Of a stretch of DNA of 64,000 nt, positions 35,180-47,600 are shown piece by piece (position 1 is the first letter of the stretch; the number at the start of each line of letters is the position of its first letter). The stretch covers positions 18,060,908 to 18,124,907 of the forward strand of contig CM057162.1 in the NCBI GenBank assembly GCA_029962745.1, given 5' to 3'. Made by a program: the position numbers and the translations under genes. The notes under the pieces were generated by a model. It worked only from the letters and a program-made list of their open reading frames with translations, was not told the DNA's origin and did no database searches. Source of the stretch: Echinometra lucunter (taxonomy: Eukaryota > Echinodermata > Echinoidea > Camarodonta > Echinometridae).

Positions 35180-35565
35180 TACACACACACACATAAGAAA
35201 AAAGGTGCAATTTTGCACCCTTCAAATGCAACACTGGGAGCTCCTTTTTGGGTGCAACTTTGCACCCTAAGAAGCTTTTTGCACCACTAAGGGCGCAGTT
35301 AGCTACATTTTGTACCCTAAAGGGTGCAGAGTTGTACCCTGTAGGGAAGGTGCAAATTTGCACCTTTTTGAACGCAAAAATTTCTGCACCCTAAAAGGTG
35401 CAAAGTTGCACCTTTTAGGGTGCAAACTGGCATTTCCTGGTGCAAACAAGAAAAAAAAGGTGCATTTTTGCACCTTTCCCATGTAGAGTGCAAGATTGCA
35501 CCCCAAAAGGTGCTACCAGTGTTGTATTTAGGGTGCAAACTTGCACCTTTTTTTCTTAGTGTGTA
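35180..35565. mobile_element. TGCAA-rich palindromic MITE (copy 1)
   Basis: The right end AAAAAAAGAATCACACATA-type terminus, seen as TTTTTTTCTTAGTGTGTA, mirrors the left end ACACACATAAGAAAAAAGG. The interior is dominated by GGTGCAA and its complement TTGCACC in alternating orientation. Blocks CTTCAAATGCAACACTGGGA and GTGCAAACAAG are shared with 59504-59842. The CA run at the left end merges with a (TA)n/(CA)n microsatellite, blurring that boundary. Confidence 0.75.
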
Positions 35566-35659
35566 TGTATATACGCAATTATTATTCTCCCATTTTCATT
35601 TCTTTCAGTGTTTATTATAATTTACAAGGGAGTTGCCAAAGTTGTTTGCATTTGTCAAA

Positions 35660-35680
35660 TTTCTTTCTATATATATATAC

Positions 35681-35732
<52 letters not shown>
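35660..35732. repeat. (TA)n microsatellite
   Basis: Nearly pure TA dinucleotides with one CG interruption. It lies to the left of the Penelope-like fragment. Confidence 0.95.
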
Positions 35733-35733
<1 letters not shown>

Positions 35734-35912
35734 TGAAAAAACAGACGTGTTTTTTCGTTTGTTTCAGAAACGGATTTGATTTACATCTTTTTGTCACACC
35801 GTGGGCACTGACGAAGAGTGTGACTTCGCCTTTCATTTTTGAGAGCTATGCTCCGTTTCCTTTTAAAATCTATGATTTTATTTTTTATGGCATTCTACTA
35901 CCAACTCTGATT

Positions 35913-35968
<56 letters not shown>
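35733..35968. other. Possible Penelope-like flank ending in (TA)n
   Basis: Contains CTGACGAAGAGTGTGACTTC near 35808, a short stem-like motif of the kind found in Penelope-like terminal regions, and ends in a (TA)n array (35917-35968) directly abutting the GIY-YIG frame. The link to the element is suggestive only. Confidence 0.3.
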
Positions 35969-35969
<1 letters not shown>

Positions 35970-36263
35970 TGTACTACGCAGAATTTAATTTATTGTATTA
36001 CTTGTCATGGCTGTGGAGAGCAATATATTGGAGAGACAGGAGACACACTCCGACATCGACTCACAGTACATAGACAACAAATTCGTCATGAACAATACCA
36101 GCAAATAAAAGAAAGTTCCCACATTAAATTATGTGCTGGGTCTCAAGAACCAAACTTTAACATTATCCCATTTTATAAAATGAACGAGGACAATAAGATT
36201 AAGAGGGGCCTAAAAGAGAAATACTTTATCTCAAAATTTACTCCTTCTCTGAATGCACTGTAG
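35969..36263 (+). pseudogene. Penelope-like element remnant: GIY-YIG endonuclease domain
   Basis: The frame downstream of the (TA)n array reads NLIYCITCHGCGEQYIGETG, then LRHRLTVHRQQIR, and ends in a TAG at 36261-36263. The elements NLIYCI (GIY-like), C-x2-C-x3-YIGET (YIG) and R-x-R-x4-HR match the C-terminal GIY-YIG endonuclease of Penelope-like retroelements, including the cysteine pair typical of that group. No reverse transcriptase lies upstream, because the frame enters from the microsatellite; the element is 5' truncated. The stretch SSHIKLCAGSQEPNFNI and a final KYFISKFTPSLNAL fit the domain's end. There are no internal stops over about 97 codons, so decay is recent or the truncation is young. 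Confidence 0.82.
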
Positions 36264-36728
36264 TCAGAACGGGAACACCGTTTATAAATATATCACATTT
36301 TATGTAAGGTCTTTATTAACCATATTGTGCATCCCCTTATTTTGATGAAATTTAGTATGAAATCGTATTATGAATTAATCATGTTAATTACCTACTTCGT
36401 CGTATATATACATAATTTTCTGTTTATAAATCAAACTTTTCTCTTGTAAGACAAACATTTAATTAAAAAAACACATATACATACCCCCTCTCTCTCTCCC
36501 TCTCTCTCTCCCTCTCCCACGAACTTAGGACATTCTTTAAGAAGAACCTTTGTATTATAACCAATGAGAATTTGTTAAACATTACGGATTAGTCACTTAG
36601 AATAAAAGCAAACTACCCGCACAAGTGACACTTAATCCTGGATTTAAATAGAATGCTAATGAATAGAAATCGGATAATCCTGGTCTTTATTGTAATCTAA
36701 AAGTATTTCCTTGCAAGTATATAACCAT
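36264..36728. other. Probable 3' flank of the Penelope-like fragment, then plain DNA
   Basis: A/T-rich sequence follows the stop codon. A CT-rich run lies at 36485-36522. No boundary of the element could be fixed. Confidence 0.3.
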
Positions 36729-36999
36729 CACTATGAACATGGCGGACAAAGAAAGCGGACAAAATAAACAACCTCTCATTCTACCTTTCACAATGGTTCT
36801 GGTAGTTAAAAGAACATCCCTTTACAGCTATTATGTTTAATCATGTAGTTCCAGGTGAATATGCATGCGACACCTGTTCCACATATTTTAGACAATAGCA
36901 GTGAAGGGATGTTCTTTTGACTACCAGAACCATTGTGAAGGGTAGAATGAGGGGTTGTTTATTTTGTCCGCTTTCTTTGTCCGTCATGTTCATAGTGCA
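36729..36999. repeat. Near-perfect hairpin, ~110-bp arms and 50-base loop
   Basis: CACTATGAACATGGCGGACA onward (36729-36838) is the reverse complement of 36889-36999, with about eight mismatches over 108 positions. Shared landmarks include CCGCTTTCTTTGTCCG, CCAGAACCATTGTGAA and AGGGATGTTCTTTT. The loop is short enough for a transcript to fold into long double-stranded RNA. It could be a small MITE or a recent inverted duplication. Confidence 0.85.
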
Positions 37000-37201
37000 T
37001 ACTTTATCTTGTACCTGTATATAAACCATGTCAAATTGTAAAAACAACCACTTCACCCGAAGAGAATTAAATCGAAAGCGCTTGTGAAGTACAAACGAGG
37101 TTACCCTGTGTATTCCATATATCGTTGTGAATCTTCTTTATATTTTTTTCTGATATTTTAACCCTGCATATCGTCGGACCTTTTGGACCCTTGGAACATT
37201 T

Positions 37202-37270
<69 letters not shown>

Positions 37271-38322
37271 AGTGACATAACAAGAGAAAGAGAAAGCTCA
37301 CACTTTCACGTAAACTCGGCCTTTTCTTAAACGTCTTCAACACGCGTATATCCCGCGCTGCAGCTGTCGCATAATGGACGATGGATGTTAGTAATCTACA
37401 TGGGGGAAAAAAGTCTCTTCAGCATTAATGAGGAGTAAAGCGAAGTTATGTTGACAGTGTTCAGAGTTATTTTTGTTTCCAGGGCATTAAGCAGTGGACG
37501 CACCTCGGGCGTAGCCGCAGGCAATAGACGATAGTAAATCAAATCGAGAAGGGCGGGGGGGGGGGGGGGGGTTGGGAGAGGGGAGTGTATGAACGGAATT
37601 TTTTTGGACCGTTTGTATTTGCTTGAAAACCAAATGCCTGATCTATCTCTATTGGAGCCTCGTATGTTTAAAGGTTCCTCCAAATGTCGATTTTCTAAAC
37701 TGCAATCACGCCATAGACAATGTCTTCCTGCTATAAAGAGTACCACATTATTCTCCTTTGCATTTAATAGGTTCCACGATTAATAATGGGAACAAAACTT
37801 TCGTTTATTTTAATTCTAGGAATGGAGATAAGTTGTTTGTACAGCAATATTTCATCGCGCAATATGGCATATGCGTGTCCACGTTCTTTTGCCTAACAAG
37901 AGATGACGACGTTGTGAAAAAAAAGGTGTAAGGGACATCCTTCTATCTCTAACATTATCCCTAACTGTGATTTGGGACTTTTACCATTAGAAAGAGACCA
38001 TTTTATCTACCAAGAATATGTTCTTAACAAAAATGCCCCAAATTTCGGGTTATTTTCTCTCTCCTTATCACGGCCGTAATGCTATACGTATTATCATAAA
38101 TTACAACTAAACCCCCCCCCCCCCAAAAAAAAGATATAAACAGAGGTCAAAATAGGTGATCTTTAATTTATTTATTTGTTTATTTCTTTACCACTTGTGG
38201 GACGGAACACCCTATCAGCATATGCTGTTTTATTAATAACGCGTATTATAATGTTGTTTTACTCATCAGGCGACATATTCTGCCGCTTTGAGATGAGAAT
38301 GAGACTGCAGCATAAATTTTAG
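37000..38322. other. Mostly unrecognised; (TA)n/T array at 37206-37269
   Basis: A (TA)n then poly-T array occupies 37206-37269, a poly-G lies near 37555-37571 and a poly-C near 38111-38124. CTTCACCCGAAGAGAATTAA with TCGAAAGCG (37052-37082) is a short stem-like motif. No gene was recognised. Confidence 0.4.
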
Positions 38323-38748
38323 GTTACAGTTCGTTATTCCGAAGGTTCGTTTCTCCGAAGGTTCGTTTATTCCGAAGGTTCGTTTTTCCGAAGATTCGTT
38401 ATTCCTAAGGTTCGTTAATCCGAAAATGAAATAAGCTTTGTTATTCCGAAGGTTCGATGGTCAGAAAATGAAAAAAGGTTCGTTATTCCGAAGGTTGGTT
38501 GATCCGAAAACGAAATCAGTTTCGTTATTCCGAAAGGTTCGTTAGTCCGGAAATGAAATAAGGTTCGTTTGTTAGTATTTTCAGACTTACGAACCTTATT
38601 TCATTTTCGGATTAACGAACCTTCGGAATAACACCACAAATGTTCGGATTAACGAACCCTTTTTCACTTTCGAACTAACAAACATCTGCGTATACGCAAT
38701 TTGCGTGTTTCGGAATAACGAACCTTCGGAATAACGAACTTCACCCGA
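38323..38748. mobile_element. Foldback element made of CGAAGGTTCGTTATTC 16-mers
   Basis: The left arm (38323-38575) carries many GGTTCGTTATTCCGAA units and related variants alternating with CCGAAAATGAAATAA. The right arm (about 38585-38748) carries the complement, for example CGGAATAACGAACCTTCGGA. The ends GGTTACAGTTCG and CGAACTTCACCC are approximate inverted repeats. The flanking 8-mers AAATTTTA and GAATTGTA agree at six of eight positions. A fragment of the same family lies at 726-860 and a trace near 30818-30850. No frame is encoded. Confidence 0.75.
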
Positions 38749-39807
38749 ATTGTAAAGCCCTTAATTCCATATGACCTCCTCCCTGTCCACACAAACGTAA
38801 TGACAAATGAAAGCAAAGAGATCGAGATTCATTGACTGGCAGATATTTTCGTTGATCAATCAGTATCTTGTCTTTTCGGTAGACACAAATTATAACACAT
38901 GATTTTCAAATACTCCATAGTCATTATATTGTCACAAATGGCATCATGTAAAAGGAGCTAAATTTTCTCTATTTGTGATGTATAATGATATGGTTTTTTA
39001 CGATATTGCTGGGGAAATTTTCTGCTTCAAAAAAAACCACCCTTCGTAATGAAAAGTTTTACAGCTTTGCACACGCTGCTCCAGAAATGTGAAATAATAT
39101 ATCACACACCATATGACAAGCTTAAACAGAACTTCATTAATTCAAAACTGTTCTGAAAAAGTAATTAATATTGTACTCGGTATTCCCTGTCACTTTCTCA
39201 GTTTTGTTGTTTGTGGTTTTTTTTTTTTTTTTTTTGGTTTATCACATTTCCTATGCTCGTGGGATTTTTCTAACGGTATAAGGAACTAACACAAGAATGA
39301 TTTTATCATCTTTTATTGTGAGCAAGAGCGTTCTTTCATTCGAGATTAATTCAAAGGTCGAGCAAATGAAGGCACGCTGCATTAAAAGGCAAGAATTTCC
39401 GGCTTCAGAGCAAAAAGTTATTGTTGTGATGCCGGAAAGAAATAAGGGAAGATAGTTTTTTTTTTTTTTTTTTCGATAGACTTGCAATATGAGTGATGTT
39501 TGTACCATGCTCCGGGGAATGATTTATATAAATATTGTAGCTTTGCGTTTTTGCAGTGCCTCACTGGGGAAAAGGCAGACAATACTTCTTAAATAAAACT
39601 AAAATACAGTTTCCACGCAAAATGGTCTCTATTCAATTAGTTCGTAAACTTTTAAACATTTTCTTTTTCACAGTCATGTTTCAGAAGTGAAGGTCGTGAC
39701 TTTTTAAAATATATACATACGTAAGTGCATATGGTCATTCAAACATGATTCAAATGAGTAGCAATTGAGAAATGTTGCATAAAAGAGAGAGAATTCCCGA
39801 CTTCATA
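38749..39807. other. Unrecognised AT-rich DNA
   Basis: T tracts near 39218 and 39455 are the only features noted. Confidence 0.35.
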
Positions 39808-40034
39808 ATGAAGGGCTTTCTTCCAAAAGGCGCTAAATCCAGTTTGGTAATTTGAGAGATCGTACACTTGTGAATGGAAACTTGAAATTACAAAGCACTA
39901 TCTCTTCTATATTTCTTGATAATCTTGCTTCAATCCTTTATTCACAGCAAAATGCTCCAGCTAAATAACACAATGACGTTCATAACTCAACTTTTATTTA
40001 TTTTATAGCGCCTTTTGGAAGTAAGCTCTTCATA
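39808..40034. mobile_element. GGCGCTAA-family MITE (small copy)
   Basis: The ends ATGAAGGGCTTTCTTCCAAA followed by AGGCGCTAAATCC, and TAGCGCCTTTTGGAAGTAAG followed by CTCTTCAT, are about 30-base inverted repeats. The interior is AT-rich and non-coding. It shares its termini with 42959-43673. Confidence 0.7.
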
Positions 40035-42958
40035 TGCAGAGCATTGAGTACTACGCTGTAATGTGGGCAAAAATAAAAGTAAAAATAGTTTGATTATTTA
40101 TTTAGTTAATTGCATCATGAATGATTTATGGCATCATTCTCCGGGAAATAATTCACCATGAGGAGTGCGACTATGAATTTTTAAAGGCAATATCTCATGG
40201 GAAAATGCAAATGTAATTAAACTCTAAACGGAAACCACAATAAGAATACAGCTCTTGTCAATAACGGGGCTTTATTCAATTAGTTCATTGAGTGATATGT
40301 TTCAGATTTGGTAGACATTATATAAGTTGGGAATAAATCAGGATCTCTTTCTTCACGTATCAGGTGTTTTTTGTAGATTGATTGATTTCTTCTGAGGTAA
40401 GGAGCTTTGTTCAGTTCTTAATTGGATTTCGCGCTAAAACTGTATCGGCGTTACATTTTTCTTGTACCATGTGAACCTTCTGCACATTCGTTTGGTCGGA
40501 AGATATAAGGATATTATAAATCTGATGTTAAATATCTGTGTTATTTCGATTTTAAAACTGTAAATTTGACAGATGGTCTATCAAAAAGCAGGGGAAAATA
40601 CTGACTTTCAACAAATATACTCCAAATGTGTTGGTCATGTCGTAGATATCATCTTGAGGCGAGGCTACTAATGGCGGATAACAAAATCCGCTAATATACC
40701 CGAGGTTGTTGACCATACGTCGAGTTAAACAGACGCTACCTCTCATTAGGTTACATTCATGCAAATACACATCTGGGACCACAGTGGGAGCCTGTTACAC
40801 CAGCAAGTACCCTCCTGCCACCGACACAGAATCGATACCAGATAGAACAATTAAAGAAATTACATTGGCTGAATAAGCAGGATACGGCTGGTCTGGCGTG
40901 GGCGTGGTGTTGGTTCGTCGGTGTGACCGGGGCGTTATTTCGGTCATAGAATGCCTTAAGATGGATAGGTAGTCGTTGTTCAAATCAGTACCATCTATTC
41001 CGTTTTACTCCCGTTCCATCTTCCCCGAGAACACTATAGGCTTGTCTCAGACTGAGGATTCGTTGGTTTCGAGTATAAAGGCATTATTTACTTAACGTTC
41101 CTTCGGGGCTAGCGGATTGGCGGGATGGGAATCGCAGGCCATTTGGTGTTGGGAAAAGATATTTGTGTAACATATGAATATAATGCGGTATGGAGCCAAG
41201 AATCAACCTCTCCTGTGCAACCTACTTCTTGTTTTCACGAGTAAGAAAATTCACCGAAGATAATCTGTTTCCTTTATCATGTGACCATGTAAGGTTCACA
41301 GTATTTCTGTATAGGGGAACAAAAAAGTAGACCTAGCTTCCTATAGCCATGATAGTAGAATAATGTATTTGCTTAAAGCGGAAGTTCAAGGAGGCATTCG
41401 GCGCCTTCATGCAAGCATCAAAATCTATTTTCATCTGTGTGATACTAAACAGAGAACATTGTTTCGGCATTCATTACTTCCATCAAACTTGCTCCGGTTT
41501 CTCTGCAATTCTAAACTTTCGCTTACTTAGCAATCAGGGCAATAGAAAGACTAATGAGTATCTCCTTTCGTTGCATGTCATTGCTACTCGATGTTTTCTC
41601 TGTTCTATTCTACAAACTTATTTCCTTCCATTAGCTCTTAACAGGCTTTGATTGAAACAAAGGGACAAACAAAGGGCGGCCACGAAGAATGAATCTGTAT
41701 CATAATAACAAACAACCATGGCTCTCCAGTGTTTACATTCGCAGAGAGTGAAATAGGTAAAGGCCCTTCAAGAAATAACATCGAGTAGCAATGACATACA
41801 CAAAGATGAAAATAGATTTTGATGCTTGCTTTCCAAATCCGTTGACAACTGAGTTTTCTCTTTTGCATAGACTTAATATAGGGTCCACCCGGTTCCAGTC
41901 GCCGTGGGTTGACGTATGACTGATGTAGACTTTCAATGAACACATGCATTTCCATATAGCTTCATAAATTCTTGATTTTTCCCCTGACCTTTTAGTTCAT
42001 GGAAGATTCTTTATCTGTTTATCCACTCACATTAACAGTGCTCTTTCATCGATGAGATTCATCAAAAAATCTATTTGAAAATAGGGGAAAAGGTTAATGT
42101 AGGACAATGAGTTCACAGATACTATCACCACATCAATCAGAATAAGGATTACAAGCAGTGAAGGCCATTAAGTCCAGGATCAGATAAACTGGAATGTAGA
42201 TTACACAGAAAAGAAAAAGATGCAGTATCATTTCAAAATCATGAATATATTATTTGAACTTGTGAAAAGGGCTGTCAACTTAAGTTCAGAGAACGGGAAA
42301 AGGCAGTTCAAGGAACTGGAAAAGGTTAGATCCGATTAACAGAAGTTTCGAGTTATTTATGGCAATTCCAACTTTTCTCTTTGTTCAGTGTGAACAAAAT
42401 AAGACTCTCTTTTTTGCTCTCTTTACTTCGCCGGTATGCATCCTTGACATCTGTGTTTTTCTTTCATATTTTTAGTTGTATATCATGAAATCTGAGGATA
42501 TTTGCAAAGAACTGAGTCGCACTTGTGTTTTTCTCTTTCTGAAATTGTCAATCAAACCTGTATATCAAACATCAGATTAAAAGAAGAGAGGGAGAGAGAG
42601 AGAGAGAGGGAGAGAGAGAGGGGGAGAGATGAGGCCGAACTCTGCAATTTCGGTTTTGTTTTGTTTTTCCTCCGCTGTTAACATGCATTTTGAGTCACAA
42701 ATAAAATTCTGTACAATAGTTGCTTAACCGACTTTTCAACTGTTCCCAGGCCCTCGTTCGCATTTTAGTTTGGCTTTTTGGCGGCAAAGTATAGTACTCG
42801 AGTGTGATTGACGTTGGAAACCCTTAGCGTCTCAATAATCTCACTTGAAAATATTTTTGACGCGCCCTTCCAGATGGGAATTACACGGGAAAGGCATCAG
42901 AGTCAACCCAAATGATTTCGTTCACATGATTTCTCTATAGATAATGTTGACACAACTC
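40035..42958. other. Mostly unrecognised; one interrupted inverted repeat
   Basis: An inverted pair of two blocks lies at 41406-41432 with 41803-41829 (GCATCAAAATCTATTTTCAT) and 41573-41596 with 41778-41800 (TGTCATTGCTACTCGATGTT). The left-hand blocks are separated by about 140 bases and the right-hand ones are adjacent, so the left arm has an insertion. A minus-strand frame at 40983-40552 is open for about 140 codons apart from one TAA. A GA array lies at 42587-42632. Confidence 0.4.
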
Positions 42959-43673
42959 TGTATGAAGGGCTTATTTCCAAAAGGCGCTAATTCCTTTTTT
43001 CACCGAAGCCAAGGTATTAGTAGGACTGGATGCATGTTCCATATGCACTTCAATACGACTTATTTGACTATTAAAACAAAATATATATTTTCATAAAGTA
43101 TGGAAAAAATGGGTAAAAAATTCTGTTTATTTCCAAAAGGCGCTAAATCCAAATTCATTTATTTCCGAAGAGGGCTAAATCCACTTTGCGGAAATCAAGG
43201 ATTTTTATTTATACTGTTTTGATTCTTCGAAACATCAAAACTTTTGATAGTTGTAAATACCAGCATTAGTCATCTAACAAAATGAGAATGAAAGAAATCG
43301 TGCCAGAGTAGTAATTTTTTGTAAATTTTTTCTATATTTTTCATTTGTACGGTTTTAGCGCCTTTGGATATAAACTAGGATTTACAGTCTTTTTGGATTT
43401 TCTTTTATTTTTTTCTTCTTTTTCTTCTCTTTTTTTTTTTGCAACAGTGAAGTTCATGTATAAAACATACACAGATTTTTTTTTAAATGCTACTCATACA
43501 GGAAGTTTTTTTTAATTCATTCTCATTTTTAGAAATCTAATGTTTTTACTTCCAATTGTTCAAAGGGTTTGATTTTTCGAAGAAAAAAATGGATTAAGTA
43601 AAAATCCTCTGATTTACTCAAAATCTCTCAAAGTGTATTTAGCGCCTTTGGGGAATAAGCTCTTGATATGCTT
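42959..43673. mobile_element. GGCGCTAA-family element with repeated termini
   Basis: Starts ATGAAGGGCTTATTTCCAAA then AGGCGCTAA, and ends TTTAGCGCCTTTGGGGAATA then AGCTCTTGAT. Internal copies of the terminus occur at about 43128 and 43165 (TTATTTCC then GGCTAAATCCA) and an opposing copy at 43355 (TTTTAGCGCCTTTGG). Several terminus copies in each arm suggest insertion of one element next to another, or amplification of ends. No coding frame is present. Confidence 0.6.
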
Positions 43674-46600
43674 TCGTGCTTCAGCATAATGATTGGCACC
43701 TTTCTTAATCAGATTGCATTTTAATTAAGTCATCATACCTTGGGAAACTTCTTAAAAATCTGACTGGTTGAGCTCTCTAAATGTCAAACATGATATACAA
43801 GCGTTTGATATCGGACTGAAAATGTTCTTATATTTGTTTTTACTAAAAAGTGCTTAAAGATTTAAATGCTTAAAAAGAAAAAGGGTATAGATCTCATTAT
43901 TATCATTGATATTGTTTTTATTATTGTTATCAGCAAAATCATTATCGTGGTTTTTATCCTTATTACACGTCACATGTGCCAGGGTCGGGTTGGATCAGAA
44001 AATAGAAAATAGCAAACAGAAATCATCTTGTTTACAGATACGCTTTTAAGCACTGAGGCATAACGCCTCTTTGTACTTTAAAAAACAATTACTTTTGTCA
44101 TTTAATATCTGCAACAGATCTATCTTTAGTAATCATACATTTATATTCCTTATCTAACTACATGTATCTGTGGAAAGATCATGACTGTGATCGTGTTTTT
44201 AAAAAATGTTCTATTATTTGCTGTAGGCATGGTAGGCATGGTAGGTGCTGAGGTGTTCTTTCCCCGGTTATCGAAAGCATTATGATGATACGTTACACAA
44301 GGTCACCTCGGAGAAATTCATATTTAATCCCGTATTCATGATGTTCAAGATCATGAAGATGGTTTATCCCATACCCATCATTATTGCTAGAAGGATATCT
44401 TTGGGCAAGGAGATGCTCTTTTTTTCGATTCTTGTTTGCAGCTCTTCAATCAGAATCCAGTTATATGAATTCATTTCAAAATGAGGAAGTCGTGATTGCT
44501 TGATCTTAAGGGCCTGCGGTTCTACCAATATCCCATTCAAGAATTTAACCTCCTTATCCCCAAATTACTTTTCCTATTTGACTCTCTCTCTATCTCTCCA
44601 TCTATCTCCCTTATTCTCTTCTCCATTCTGCATTGTAATCCCCCTCTCTCTATTTATCTATCTGTCTATCCAGCCATCTCTCTTTTTCTCTTCTCCATTC
44701 TGCATTGTAATCTCTCTCTCTCTTTCTCTCTCTCTCTCTTAATACAAGGTTTTCGATGTTACTGACCACTGAAATTGTGACAAAAGAGCTGCAAGATATA
44801 GTTAAATCTATTTAGTTAACAATTTATCTTATTTTAGTTTATTTCTGTCTTGATATTCTAGTGGCTTAATAATTTATGTGTGTGGTTTTTTTAATATACA
44901 TATATATATTCTTATCCGCACTGGTATTTTTTACCAAATAGAATTACAGTCTGTTTAAGAAGGATGTCCTAAACCAAAGATTAGCTCAATATCACGCAGA
45001 CGTTGGATTTTTTTCTGTCTACCTTTCTTATTTCTCCTGCTCTAGCTTTCATTTAACTGCTCGTGAAAGTGCATTTTCTTCGTTTATGTAGTTTCAGTGG
45101 GTCGTAACCATATGAGATTTTGATAAATCGTGAATCACTGTAGAAGTTAAGAAACGAGGAGTATGCATGTACCTGCACAGTAGACTGTGAAACAAGATTA
45201 CAATATTTGTATAGCAAGAGATTTAAAAGTTTTATAGAAGAAATTCAGAAAAATGTTGGTTTTGCCTGAATGTTAAAGGAAGAAAAAGCATGCTGACAAA
45301 ATGTTCCTTTCTCCCTTCAAAGAAAGATTATTCCAACATGTCCAGTGGTCTAATTTAGGCTCGGTGCTTTCCAGTAATTGGATAATTATTATCTTGCTTT
45401 ATGCGTCCCTTCAGCTTTTCATTTTGATCGGTTTTTGTCAACATAAACATTCATCTGTGACTTATTCCAGTGATTTACACCTCAATGGGATGCACGCTTT
45501 GATAGTGCCACAGCCATTACTTTAAGTTTTGCTTAATATGCAATTGCATTAGTATAAAAGAAACTGTCTTCAGGAAACAGGAAAAAGGTAGAGAAGGTAC
45601 ATTGCAGATGTCCAGTACAAAATTTTGGAATCATCACATTGACAGAGAAATTAGCCCATCACTGCGAACAAAAATGAGAATATGGGACTAATATTTTTTT
45701 TTAAAGCATGATTGTCTAACCAGAACGTTTCAGCTATTTTCTCGCTAAATTTACAAAATGAGGGCATTTGAAGGTCACTCCTTTTTAAAACATATTTCTA
45801 CTACGTCACTTTTGTATACTGATATTTAAAAAAGAATGAGAAAGAATGCAAATCATCTTTTACCTTTCTCAGAGCACAAACTCCCCTTCAAGGTCAGAGG
45901 GACTCAGATAATGACTTATGGTCTCATTCTATGAAACCGATCATCCACTGGAAAGGTTATAGTGACTCAAACCACTCATGTGCATTCATCAGTCATTCAT
46001 CACTTACTGATAGAAATAGAAAAGTGTGCGTGACCTCAAAGTAATTGGTTTTTTTATTTCTGATATTGCCGCTTTATAGCTGTGTCCATTGATGTTTAAA
46101 TGCCTTGTCGTTACTGGCAAGATCACACTTCAAGGTTAGTGTGACAACTGAAACGACAATGAACATCTTGACGGTTGTTTCCCATAAAATGATCTTCCCT
46201 GGTGTTTAGATTTTAACTCTGTCTACACTAATCACAGTCTTTTCAAATTGTGGTTGTTTCCCTTTTCATATTCGCTATTCAGTGTTCGCTATAATGTTCA
46301 TTATCATTCGGCACTGTCTGTAAGTTCACGCCCTTTCCATCAAAGTTAATGCACAGTCCACAGTGTATTCACAAGCACTGATGTCGTCACATTATCATGA
46401 ATATTTTGCAGTCGGAATCATCCTCGCTCTTTCTGCGTTGTGATTGCACTCTCTTGACACTGCGTATCGAATCTGTGTTTCCTGTATCCACATCATTAGT
46501 AGATAATTAGAAAGTCTGATATTTTTACGGGGATCACTGTTGTCTCAATATTATGGTTAATGACAGCTTAATGCACAAGCGATACTGAAGTCTGTCACAG

Positions 46601-47164
46601 TCCTTGCCCAAATATGATATTACCGGTCGGGGAACACCTGGTCCAGTGGTATCTATTCCATATTGTTGCATCAGTCATCTTTCATGGTTCATAGGTGACC
46701 AGACGAAATGTTTCAGCTAGCAGTGCCGAACATATTAAATATGAGACGTTTCTTTTTCATCGGCGACATATGGGGTGACGCACGTTAATGATATGACTTT
46801 CTTATTTCGTGTCCGATTTCGTTCAAAATCTCGCTGATTCGTTTTAGATTTGATAAAAAATTAAATACTTGACTTCGGGTTTGGGTTTCCCTCAAAACAA
46901 ATGTTGCCGTAAGTTTAGTTTCTGAGGAAATCAACACTTTCTGCAAATATGCTCTACTGGCTAGAGTAATGAATCACAAGCATTAATAACGATGATGATG
47001 ATTAGAGATGATTGCACGATTGGTTGATGACGATCTTTATCACAATCATTATGATGACAACATAATCAGATTTGGATTTCATAATATGTGGCTCCTTTTT
47101 GATAGCAAGAGATGTTCCGCTGGGTCAACAAAAACATTATTTTTCATTATCATTATCCTTAGTA
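43674..47164. other. Unrecognised AT-rich DNA with a CT-rich tract
   Basis: CT-rich sequence with two copies of CTTCTCCATTCTGCATTGTA (44619 and 44691) lies at 44581-44742. No gene was recognised in the remainder. Small open frames such as 44245-44484 and 45301-45525 lack support. Confidence 0.4.
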
Positions 47165-47190
47165 TCATTATTCGTAGTAGCAGCAGCAGC

Positions 47191-47225
<35 letters not shown>

Positions 47226-47600
47226 CAGCAGTAGTAGTAGCAGTATTTTATTTTTATTATCATTATAATTATTATCATGATGATTACTATAGTTATTATT
47301 ATTTTTAGCATTATTATTATTATTATTTTTCTTATTATTATTATCATTATTATTATTATTATCATTGTTATTATTATTATCATTATCGTTATTATTATTA
47401 TTATTATCATCATCATCATCGTTATCCTTATTATTTCTGTTATTGGTATTTTTATTATCATTATTATCGTTATCATTATCATTGTTATTATCCTTATTAT
47501 CATTATTATTATCATTATTGTTAGTAGTATAGTGGTAGTAGAGGTAGGAGCAGTTGTAGCAGCAGCAGTATTATATAGCAATAGGATTAGTAGTAGTGTA
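47165..47600. repeat. Compound (GTA/GCA)n and (TTA)n microsatellite
   Basis: AGTAGTAGT/AGCAGC units at 47172-47243 are followed by a long TTA/TCA array to about 47530 and more GTA units to 47600. The homopolymeric frames in it are artefacts. Confidence 0.95.
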
